From positions 20,091,244 through 20,155,243 of the forward strand of contig OX637393.1 in NCBI GenBank assembly GCA_951799425.1: a DNA stretch of 64,000 nt. Reading direction: 5' to 3'. This stretch comes from Ilex aquifolium. Lineage: Eukaryota > Streptophyta > Magnoliopsida > Aquifoliales > Aquifoliaceae. The position numbers and the translations under genes are program-made. The notes under the pieces were generated by a model. That model was not told where the DNA came from. It did no database searches and saw nothing but the letters and a program-made list of their open reading frames with translations. Positions 55,512 to 64,000 of this stretch are shown in pieces. Positions within the stretch are counted from its first letter, which is position 1, and each line of letters starts with the position of its first letter.

Positions 55512-58500
55512 ATGGCTAGTCGAGGAAGGGGACGCCGAGGCGGTGGGAGAACTAATCAACAACCACCGGCCTTCGATCAACAGGCCTTTAATGAGACTAT
55601 GGGCATGATGGCAGCTACGGTTGCACACCGGGGAGGTATGAGTAACCTCCAACAGTTCAAGGCACATAAACCTCCAGTTTTTACGGGAGGGGCGAATCCT
55701 ATGGTGGCTGACCATTGGTTCCGGCAAGTAACAAAGATCTTGAAGGCAATGGGAATCACTTCCGACGCCAGTAAGATAACACTAGCTGCATTCCAGCTAG
55801 AAGGAGAATCCCAAGTGTGGTGGGATTGGGTCTCGGGCACAAAGGATCTTGAGACTATGACATGGGAAGAGTTCAAGGAGCTCTTCATGGGCAAGTATTT
55901 CCCACCGGCCATGCGACATGCAAAGGCCCGGGAGTTTCTGGAATTGAAACAAGGAAACATGACGGTGATGGAATACGTGGCGAAGTTCACAGAACTAGCA
56001 CGTTTCGCCGATGATTACGTAGCCACAGCTGTGGCTAAGGTAAGAAGGTTTGAGGAAGGCTTGAAGCTTTCCATTCGGGGGAAAATTGTAGGTCTTCTCC
56101 TACAAGATCTGGATTTAATGATCACGACGGCCATGGCTATTGAACGAGAGGTGGATGACGCGAGGAATATTCGCGAGGGTGGTACTAAGGACAAGAAGAA
56201 GGAGGGACCATACTCTTCTTCTAGTGCGGGAAAGAGGCAGAGAACTTTTACTCCGCAGGGACAGCAAGGGCAGGGCCGCGGCTATCAAAGCCAAGGCCAG
56301 GGTCAATCCTCCCAAGGTGGGAGAAATCAGAGGCCTTCCTACCAGGCAGGCCAACGGACTTGCTATCATTGCCACCAACCGGGGCACATGAAGCGGGATT
56401 GTCCTCAGAGGCAAGGATTCCAGAGTTATGGGGCATCCCAGTCCCAGTCTTCAGTGGGGCACACACAGACACCTTATGTTCCTCCCTACCCCACTACAGG
56501 CCAGGGAAGCCAGTACCAGTTCCAGGGTGCTGCACAGACCCCTACTACATCACGTGCGAGTGCCACGCAATCAGGCCAGATGGGCCAGAGTTTGGGTCGA
56601 GGCCGAGGACAGGGCTTACAAGCCGGTACTTCAGGGACCCAGGGGCGTGTCTACGCCATGACGCCACAGACTGAACCGGCAGATTTGTCGGTGATACAGG
56701 GTACATTCTTACTCTCTCGTTTATGGGCTAGGGTATTATTTGATTCTGGTGCATCACATTCATTTATTGCTGCATCTTGTGTGAAAGACTTGGGCTTAGA
56801 GGTTGAGACCTTGGAGGAGCCATTGCATGTGAGTTCTCCCCTAGGTGCTAGGGTGAGGGTTGGTCAGATATGTCGGGGTTGTGAGTTAGAGATCTCTGGG
56901 ATTCTACTCACCGTTGACCTTAGGGTCATGGACATGTCGGAGTTTGATGTCATCCTAGGGATGGATTGGTTGACGGCACACCGTGTTGTGATAGACTGTG
57001 ATCGGAAGAGGGTCACTGCTTATACGCCTGAGGGTGTTTGTTTCAAGTTCCAGGGGGACAAGCATGGTGCTTTACCCCAAGGGGTGTATGACTCCCGATG
57101 GCACGGGCAGTTGATGGGTTGGCTAGCAAGCCTTACCCTAGAGAACGAGGAGAGGCAGGAGTTGGGTCTACCTCGAGTGGTTTGTGAATACGAGGATGTT
57201 TTTCCGGATGAACTACCGGGATTACCTCCACATAGGGATGTAGACTTTACCATTGAGTTACATCCTGGCACTTCGCCCATTTCTATGACTCCACATAGGA
57301 TGGCGCCTGCTGAGTTGCAAGAACTCAAGGTCCAATTGCAGGAATTGTTGGACAGGGGATTCATTAGACCGAGTACCTCACCATGGGGCGCTCCGGTGTT
57401 ATTTGCAAAGAAGAAGGACAACACCCTTCGACTCTGCATAGATTACCGGCAGTTAAATAGGGTTACTATCAAGAACAGGTACCCTTTGCCGAGGATTGAT
57501 GACTTGTTTGATCAACTGAGAGGGGCGCGGATCTACTCCAAAATAGATCTACGTACCGGTTACCATCAGTTGAGGGTTAGGGAGGCAGATATCCCTAAGA
57601 CGGCGTTCAGAACGCGGTATGGGCATTACGAGTTTACTGTCATGCCTTTCGGATTGACGAATGCCCCGGCGGCATTCATGGATCTCATGCATAGGGTGTT
57701 CCAACCCTACCTTGATCAATTTGTCGTAGTCTTTGTTGACGACATCTTGATCTATTCCAAGTCTGAGGAGGAGCATGAGGGTCACTTGAGGATCGTTCTT
57801 CAGATCTTGAGAGACCATCAGTTGTATGCCAAGTTCAGCAAGTGTGAGTTTTGGCTGACTGAGGTGAAGTTTTTGGGACATGTAGTGTCGGCTTCGGGTG
57901 TATCCGTAGACCCGGAGAAGGTCGAGGCGGTGATGAATTGGGAGAGGCCGAAGTCAGTTTTCGAGATACGCAGTTTCTTGGGATTGGCTGGGTATTATCG
58001 GCGGTTTATCGAGGACTTCTCTAGGTTAGCTGCACCTATGACGAAGTTGACTCGGAAGGAGGTTAAGTTTGAGTGGAATGATTCTTGCGAGAAGGCATTC
58101 CAGGAGTTGAAGAGGAGGCTTACTTCAGCTCCTATATTGATAGTCCCAGAAAGGGGACAGAGGTACACAGTCTATTGTGATGCCTCTAAGGACGGGCTCG
58201 GATGTGTGTTGATGCAGTCCGGGAGGGTCGTGGCTTATGGTTCTCGACAGTTAAAGAACCACGAGCAGAATTACCCTACGCATGATATGGAATTGGCGGC
58301 TATTGTCTTTGCCTTGAAGGCTTGGCGCCACTACCTGTATGGTGAGCAGTTTGAGGTGTTTTCAGACCACAAGAGTCTGAAGTACATCTTTACACAGCGG
58401 GACCTCAACATGAGGCAACGCAGATGGATGGAGTTTCTGGAAGATTACGACTTCACGTTGCATTACCATCCTGGTAAGGCAAATGTGGTGGCTGACGCAC

Positions 58501-60137
58501 TTAGCCGAAAGTCGAGGGGAGTCTTGGCTAGTATGGCTTCCCGGGAGTGGGAAATGCTCGAAACTGTGGGACAGTTTGGGCTACATTACATGGGGCAGGC
58601 TCAGGGTACCCTGGGAAGTTTGGTGGCTACGCCTTCCCTACTGAGCAGAGTGATTGAGTCTCAGGGGCAAGACCCAGAGATAGTGTCCATTAAGGACCGG
58701 GTGCAGTCGGGTACAGGTGACGAGGGCTGGGCCATTCATTTGGATGGTAGTCTTCGGTATAGGGGAAGGATTGTGGTTCCCCAATCTCCAGATCTAAGGG
58801 AGGAGATTCTTAGGGAATTTCATTGTTCCCGTTTTGCAGTTCATCCAGGGGGCACGAAGATGTATCATGATCTTCGTCGCCAGTATTATTGGAATGGGAT
58901 GAAGAGACAAGTTGGTGAATTTGTTGGGAGATGTCTCACATGTCAGCAAGTGAAGGCTGAACACCAGAGACCAGCGGGATTACTCCAGCCTTTGGAGGTA
59001 GCTGAGTGGAAGTGGGAGCATGTCACGATGGATTTTGTGACTCACTTGCCACGGACATCGCAGGGACATGATGCGGTGTGGGTGATAGTGGACCGGCTTA
59101 CGAAGTCGGCACACTTCTTGGCTGTGCGGATGACCTTCACATTGGAGGAATTCTGTAGGTTATATATACGGGAGATTGTCCGATTGCATGGGGTGCCCGT
59201 ATCTATAGTATCGGATCGGGATCCCAGATTCACATCTCATTTTTGGGAGAGTTTCCAGCGAACCATGGGGACTCAGTTGATGATGAGCACTGCTTTTCAT
59301 CCACAGACGGACGGTCAGTCTGAGAGGACCATCCAGACACTAGAGGACATGCTGCGGGCATGCGTCCTAGACCTCAAGGGAAGCTGGGAAGATCACTTAC
59401 CCTTGGTAGAGTTTGCCTATAACAATAGTTATCAGGCGAGCATACAGATGGCACCCTATGAGGCATTATATGGGAGGCCTTGTAGATCTCCGGTTTGTTG
59501 GACGGAGGTTGGAGAGAGACCCTCTACGGGTCCTGAGTTGATTAGAGACACCTCAGAGAAGGTGAACTTGATACGGAAGCGTCTTCTCACGGCTCAGAGC
59601 CGGCAGAAGAGCTACGCCGACAGACGGCGGAGACCTCTAGAGTTTGAGGTGGGTGATCATGTATTCTTGAAGGTTATGCCTACGAGAGGAGTGGTCAGGT
59701 TCGGCAAGCGGGGAAAACTGTCGCCGAGATATATCGGGCCCTTCGAGGTACTCGAGAGGGTTGGTGCAGTTGCTTACCGATTGGCGTTACCGCCTGATTT
59801 AGCAAGTGTTCACGCAGTATTCCATGTCTCTATGCTCCGGAAATACACACCAGATCCGACTCATGTGGTGGATTGGGGCGAGCTTGTTGTTGATACAGAT
59901 GGGACCTTCGAGGAGGGACCGGTACGTATCATGGATAGCCGGGAACAGGTTTTGCGAGGCAAGACCGTGAGGTTAGTGAAGGTGCTTTGGCAGCACCGGG
60001 GAGTAGAGGAGGCAACATGGGAGCGTGAGGACACCATACGTGCCAATTACCCTTTCCTGTTTGAGGATAGAGGTACATTTTCATACTTACGGCTTGGTAT
60101 TGAGAGTATATTACTTGTTGCATATGCATGCTATTAA
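55512..60137 (+). CDS. Tekay-T Gag-Pol polyprotein, intact
   Basis: 1541 residues, starting at ATG 55512 with a Gly/Arg-rich N terminus. Approximate order: capsid (60-200); zinc knuckle [14 protein letters not shown] (284); protease [12 protein letters not shown] (409); RT with [10 protein letters not shown] (643) and [10 protein letters not shown] (about 740); RNase [12 protein letters not shown] (889); IN with the HHCC module ending CLTCQQ (about 1100-1142); catalytic MDF (1173), SDRDPRF (1234) and GQSERT (1270); the [10 protein letters not shown] domain; and a chromodomain-like stretch (about 1470-1522, [16 protein letters not shown]). All catalytic residues expected for the family are present and no stop or shift is seen. 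It would act in cytoplasmic particles, then in nuclear integration; chromodomains of this lineage are linked to heterochromatin targeting. Confidence 0.95.
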   Translation: MASRGRGRRGGGRTNQQPPAFDQQAFNETMGMMAATVAHRGGMSNLQQFKAHKPPVFTGGANPMVADHWFRQVTKILKAMGITSDASKITLAAFQLEGESQVWWDWVSGTKDLETMTWEEFKELFMGKYFPPAMRHAKAREFLELKQGNMTVMEYVAKFTELARFADDYVATAVAKVRRFEEGLKLSIRGKIVGLLLQDLDLMITTAMAIEREVDDARNIREGGTKDKKKEGPYSSSSAGKRQRTFTPQGQQGQGRGYQSQGQGQSSQGGRNQRPSYQAGQRTCYHCHQPGHMKRDCPQRQGFQSYGASQSQSSVGHTQTPYVPPYPTTGQGSQYQFQGAAQTPTTSRASATQSGQMGQSLGRGRGQGLQAGTSGTQGRVYAMTPQTEPADLSVIQGTFLLSRLWARVLFDSGASHSFIAASCVKDLGLEVETLEEPLHVSSPLGARVRVGQICRGCELEISGILLTVDLRVMDMSEFDVILGMDWLTAHRVVIDCDRKRVTAYTPEGVCFKFQGDKHGALPQGVYDSRWHGQLMGWLASLTLENEERQELGLPRVVCEYEDVFPDELPGLPPHRDVDFTIELHPGTSPISMTPHRMAPAELQELKVQLQELLDRGFIRPSTSPWGAPVLFAKKKDNTLRLCIDYRQLNRVTIKNRYPLPRIDDLFDQLRGARIYSKIDLRTGYHQLRVREADIPKTAFRTRYGHYEFTVMPFGLTNAPAAFMDLMHRVFQPYLDQFVVVFVDDILIYSKSEEEHEGHLRIVLQILRDHQLYAKFSKCEFWLTEVKFLGHVVSASGVSVDPEKVEAVMNWERPKSVFEIRSFLGLAGYYRRFIEDFSRLAAPMTKLTRKEVKFEWNDSCEKAFQELKRRLTSAPILIVPERGQRYTVYCDASKDGLGCVLMQSGRVVAYGSRQLKNHEQNYPTHDMELAAIVFALKAWRHYLYGEQFEVFSDHKSLKYIFTQRDLNMRQRRWMEFLEDYDFTLHYHPGKANVVADALSRKSRGVLASMASREWEMLETVGQFGLHYMGQAQGTLGSLVATPSLLSRVIESQGQDPEIVSIKDRVQSGTGDEGWAIHLDGSLRYRGRIVVPQSPDLREEILREFHCSRFAVHPGGTKMYHDLRRQYYWNGMKRQVGEFVGRCLTCQQVKAEHQRPAGLLQPLEVAEWKWEHVTMDFVTHLPRTSQGHDAVWVIVDRLTKSAHFLAVRMTFTLEEFCRLYIREIVRLHGVPVSIVSDRDPRFTSHFWESFQRTMGTQLMMSTAFHPQTDGQSERTIQTLEDMLRACVLDLKGSWEDHLPLVEFAYNNSYQASIQMAPYEALYGRPCRSPVCWTEVGERPSTGPELIRDTSEKVNLIRKRLLTAQSRQKSYADRRRRPLEFEVGDHVFLKVMPTRGVVRFGKRGKLSPRYIGPFEVLERVGAVAYRLALPPDLASVHAVFHVSMLRKYTPDPTHVVDWGELVVDTDGTFEEGPVRIMDSREQVLRGKTVRLVKVLWQHRGVEEATWEREDTIRANYPFLFEDRGTFSYLRLGIESILLVAYACY

Positions 60138-60177
60138 ATGTATATGTGTATGTGAATTTCAGGGACGAAATTCTTTT

Positions 60178-60190
60178 AAGGGGGGGAGAA
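60178..60190 (+). promoter_or_regulatory. Polypurine tract of Tekay-T
   Basis: AAGGGGGGGAGAA ending directly at the 3' LTR start. Confidence 0.9.
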
Positions 60191-62798
60191 TGTGAAACCC
60201 GGGAAAATTTGAAATTTTTCTGAAGAAGGGCAAAATGGTAATTTGCCATTACTGCACGTATTTGAAATACATATGTTCTAGACCTCGGATGAGGAAACGG
60301 AGTGCGTCGTTGGATTCGCAACGCGAAATCTAGTGACCACCAGAAAATTCGTTGAATTTCGAGATAGTCGGATTTTGCACGTAGTTCGAGACGACTGCGT
60401 GGCGATTGACCTTTTAAAGGTCCCCAAAAACGAGAAATATTAAATTTCCTTATAATTGGATTAATGTGCCAATAAAATTTATTTGGACTTAATCCGGGAC
60501 TTAATGAGTCGTTTCGGGACGAAAAACGGACCCGAAAGTAATAAACGAGCGGTGCGATGTAGACCACACATTTAAAATTATAAATAGGAGCTAAAATATC
60601 TGAAAAATCAGATTTCCAAGCCACTTGAGTCTTTGTTCAGCCGTTCAAAGAGAGAGAGAAAGAGAGGAGAGAGAAAAGGGTTTTCTTAAGCCTTTCTCCG
60701 GCGATTTCTCCGACAACCGTCGCTCGGATTCCGTCGAGCTAGAAGAGAGAGGTGATCTACTCGTCGAGGGCTACGTCTACGTACCAAAAATAAGGCGTTT
60801 CACCGAAGATCCAAAGGTGGAGTTTGGGGAAAGTCTTGGATTTTGGGTGATTTTGGTGTATAGAGATTGCCTACATCTCTATTGAGGTAGGGGTTAATCC
60901 TATCTTGGATCATTCTACTCTAGGTGTAGCTAGAATAAGGGTATACATAAATATATGCATGAGTAATAATGTATATATGTGATTTATGGTTTGTGCCTAC
61001 AAGGTGTTTGTTTAAATGCCTTAGTTGATAAATGGGTGTTATTTCAATTATATTGTGATAACATATTTGTGTGTATAGAGATAATTGAAATTTATGCTCT
61101 ATGTTGTCAAGATATGACTTTGATATGTTGATATGAATATGTGGTTTGGTAGTTATATGCACTTGATATAATTGCCATGAAGTTATGACATGTTGAACAT
61201 GTGGATACATTGCTCATGTGGTAGATGTTACATTATGAGCATTTTCATGGCATCACATTCATGGGACTATTGCATGAGTGTTGGTGTGTGGGAGATGCAT
61301 GGATATAATCAACACCTTGTTTGGTGGTTGATATGTGGGCTTGGAAATGTGGACCGATGGTCACATGGAGTCACATGATTGCATTGCATAAGGAAAAACT
61401 TGTGTTGGGTATAGTAAGAAGGGGCATGACGACTTCCTTGGGTGCAAAACCCTAAACCACTTGGTTGAGTCACTTGGCCGGCGGTGAGATTCCAGAAAAG
61501 TGACACGGTGTACGGAACCGGCGGTGTGATTCCGAAAATCCGTTGCCCAAAGAAAACACAAGGGTTTTGGTTATAAAAACACCCATTCAATGGGTAGATT
61601 CCAATGATGATCGGATTTCATAACGATCATTGGATGGGTTTTTCCGTCAATAGACGGGGTGCATTACACTTTGGCGTTGCATTGTGTTGCGTGAGTCGGT
61701 GGGGACTCGGGTTGAAATGCATGGGTGAGTGTCACTTCATTCCATGGCATGGCATTGTTGCATTCCATCATAGAATGCATAAGTATGTGAAATGTTAAGT
61801 GATATGTTTATGTTATGATTACATGAGCATGTGCATCTAGGGGGAGAGTAACCTCTATAGGTTTATCTCTACTGGGCGTTGTGCTCACCCTATACGGGAA
61901 ACCATTTTCAGGTGTCGGGTTTACACCGGCGATTGGCTCCCATGGAGAGCATCAAGAATGAAGGGGGCCGGCTTGTGGCCTTAGATTAAGTTTTGTAAAA
62001 CCTTTAACAAAATTCCATTTTGATGTATATATATTATGGAATGAATTGTAATAGAGATTGTATGAGTTGGGTATTATATGGAAAATCTCATTAAACATGT
62101 ATTGAATGAGTTTGGAGTGTATGGGGTAGCTTTAAGGATGGTTTGGAGGGGGAAGAAATCCATTTTTATGCTCACAGTCTGAAAACCTACCGGAAGGTGT
62201 GTGTCGGACTTCCGGAAGGTTTTGCTAAAAACCCCAGCTTGCCTTGCTCACAGCTAATACCTTCCGGAAGGTTTTGCCCACTGGAATGAACCTTCCGGAA
62301 GATTTTAGCTACTGGAGTAAAACCTACCGGAAGGACCTGCCTACTGGAGTGGACCTTCCGGAAGGTTTTGCCTTGGGTTTCTTTTTGGACTGCCGAGTTC
62401 TTCCGGAAGGTTTTGTTTTCTGGAATGAACCTTCCGGAAGGTTTTGGCTACTGGAATGGACCTTCCGGAAGGTTTTTTGCTACTGATGTCGACCTTCCGG
62501 AAGTTCTTGAAATTGATCTTTTTCATGTAACAGTTCCTTCAGTGACCTTCCGGAAGGTGTATGTCGACCTTCCGGAAGGTTTTTCCAAAAAAACTTGAAA
62601 TTTTCAAAATGCTTAACCATGCTTTTGGGCTTTGTTTTCTTTGACTTCTATGACATAAATGGAGGTATAATTGACCTTGTGGATGGTAAATCTGATTAAA
62701 AGCATGTGAGTGACGTGGTGTCGGGTTATACGACTATCACGAGTATTTCCGCGGGTTGATGGGTTATCAACGGGACCCCCGGATTTTGGGGTGTCACA
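60191..62798 (+). repeat. 3' LTR of Tekay-T
   Basis: 2608 bp, identical to the 5' LTR but for two substitutions noticed. The palindrome array is at 62180-62585. Confidence 0.95.
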
Positions 62799-63900
62799 TA
62801 TGTAATGTTACACTCATGATATGACGAACAAGACATCGGAATTACAATTGTACATTATATTGCATATGCAAGGAAAAAATCACATTCGTGGGCATGTGAC
62901 ATGGGTGTGGGTGTATGCATGGTTTTGATCAAACATCATTCTTGGTGGATGATGCGTGGGCTCGGGAAAGCTGGTCCAAAGTTTGACTGAGTCGAACGGG
63001 TTGCATTTAAAATAGGGTCAGGACTAGCAACAAGGGCTAGATTATTCCTCGGGTGCAAGACCCAGTGAGTTGGATACGCACTCCATTGGTATTGAGTCCA
63101 TAAAGTGTGTCGGCATACGCGAAGCCGTTGGAGGAAGTCCATAGATGCCGTGTCGGTTGGGTGCCCGTTGGTGGAATTCAATAAATACCCACCCCAAGAA
63201 AGACCCAGAATTTATAAATGGTCATTGGATGTATAACATCAATGGTGGGGGCGTGGAATGCCTGGATACATACACATGGCATTGCTTGTGTTGTGGGAGC
63301 CGGTGGAGTGCTCGAGTTGCGTTGCATGTGTGAGTCTCATCTCGTAACATGGCATAGCATTGTGACATTCATTTCTTGAAGTTGTATGTTATTAGATGAA
63401 TGCTTGTTTGATTGTTGAATTGCATGTGAGCATTTCATATGCATCTAGGTTGGGGAGTAGCCTCTTTAAGAGATACCCTACTGAGTATGGCTCACCCTTT
63501 ATGGGGACAACATTTCAGGTGCGGGACAAGCACCGGTAGACAGCCCTCACATGGGACCTTGTTGAGAAGAAGCCGAAATGTGGCTTTATGTTGCATTTTT
63601 GAAAATAAATTTGTGTAATTGGTTTTGGACATGTAATATTGCTTAAAGGGTTGTATAAAGAACCTTTATGGACTATATTTTGAGTATAATTTGATGTTTT
63701 ATGAGTTTGGGTAAATGTGGTATGAGGTTGGATGAGTTGAAATCAAAAAAGGAAAGATTTGGGGTAAAACTGGGCCCTAATACTTGTACCAAGTTGATTA
63801 GGTATCAGTACCACGATTCTAGAGGGCTGAGGTATCGGTACCAAGGCTTGAGGTACTAGTACCACGCTGTCAAGAGCTGACTCACATTCAGCCTGAATAG
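62799..63900 (+). mobile_element. Old Tekay LTR, second part
   Basis: Continues from 52552 with the duplicated TATGT. Related to Tekay-T LTR 54190-54350 (GGGGAGTAGCCTC, CTACTGAGTATGGCTCACC, CACCGG). It is interrupted at 63900 by another LTR before its own end, so it cannot be told whether this was a solo LTR or part of a full element. A GGTATCGGTACC-type cluster lies at 63784-63868. Confidence 0.75.
63784..63868. repeat. GGTAYYRGTACC palindrome cluster in the old Tekay LTR
   Basis: CTTGTACCAAG, GGTATCAGTACCAC, GGTATCGGTACCAAGG and GGTACTAGTACCACG occur within 85 bp. These are decayed relatives of GGTACCGGTACC, near the 3' end of the LTR as in Tekay-T. Confidence 0.7.
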
Positions 63901-64000
63901 TGGTATACACCCAAGTATAAGTGGTCAAATTACAATATAATATTCATTTTAAGTCCAAGGTCGAACCCACAGGGAGCTAATATTAGAAGTCAAAATAGAA
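63901..64000 (-). mobile_element. Partial LTR (minus sense) cut by the window end
   Basis: Starts TGGTATACACCCAAGTATAAG and contains AAGTCCAAGGTCGAACCCACAGG at 63951, the U5-type block also seen at 3969-4040. AATAG (63896-63900) would be its target duplication. Confidence 0.65.

Larger units (their letters stand above)
52553..62798 (+). mobile_element. Tekay-T: complete, very young Tekay/Del chromovirus, TSD TATGT
   Basis: 10,246 bp with two 2608-bp LTRs (52553-55160 and 60191-62798). They differ at only two positions that I found (A/C near 52700 and A/G near 54875). It has a primer site for initiator-Met tRNA, one uninterrupted 1541-codon Gag-Pol ORF, and a polypurine tract. Perfect TATGT duplications lie at 52548-52552 and 62799-62803. 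It is nested in an older Tekay-type LTR. Confidence 0.96.

Noticed and set aside
59929..60624. Open frame of 231 codons antisense across the end of Tekay-T pol and its 3' LTR
   Set aside because: The part inside the LTR occurs identically in the 5' LTR (52417-52986) and the rest is antisense to pol. There is no codon or family support.

Overview
The window is plant nuclear heterochromatin made almost wholly of nested long-terminal-repeat (LTR) retrotransposons. I found no host gene, tRNA, rRNA or CRISPR array. Lineage marks are those of angiosperm Ty3/gypsy elements: Tat-type reverse transcriptase (RT), Athila-type gag, RT and integrase (IN) with an env-like ORF and a tRNA-Asp primer site, and Tekay/Del-type chromoviruses with an initiator-Met primer site. 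The species cannot be named.

Layout, oldest to youngest. (1) A decayed Tat-lineage pol on the minus strand (737-5947) carries two solo LTRs, 2194-3895 (TSD AAAAG) and 3952-5478 (TSD CATCA). (2) Athila-C (minus) begins with its 3' LTR at 5948-7699 and resumes at 46932-51488. (3) Inside it sits Athila-A (minus): 3' LTR from 7779 to 18473, interrupted twice; env-like region 18790-19842; IN, RNase H and RT 24089-26870; PR and gag 42209-44995; 5' LTR 45140-46920. (4) Athila-A was hit by element N (8140-15256), a non-autonomous Athila relative coding a mini-Gag; by solo LTRs 16327-18193 (ATAGG) and 21044-22778 (ACATC); and by element G (26910-42215, TSD CTAAT), whose two LTRs are inverted. (5) G contains Tekay-B (29067-40242, TSD AAATC), which contains solo LTR 35384-37353 (GTTAG). 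(6) Athila-C also took an old Tekay LTR (51489-52552 and 62799-63900), split by Tekay-T (52553-62798, TSD TATGT), a nearly pristine element with a 1541-codon Gag-Pol ORF. Partial LTRs close both window edges (1-736, 63901-64000).

The most interesting signal is not a gene. Almost every LTR carries a cluster of short palindromes centred on CpG (ACCTTCCGGAAGGT, GGTACCGGTACC, CTACCGGTAG, CGTCCGGACG, CGTTCGAACG), with the motif type differing between families. In three Athila-type elements a second cluster lies in the internal region and has the same motif type as that element's own LTR. At the equivalent site upstream of env, Athila-A and Athila-C carry different motifs, each matching its own LTR. 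A 468-bp block holding such a cluster is shared, at about 93% by eye, between a Tekay LTR and an Athila-type LTR. This suggests a modular, exchangeable, self-matching cis-element, perhaps the target of an element-specific DNA-binding factor. That function is inference.
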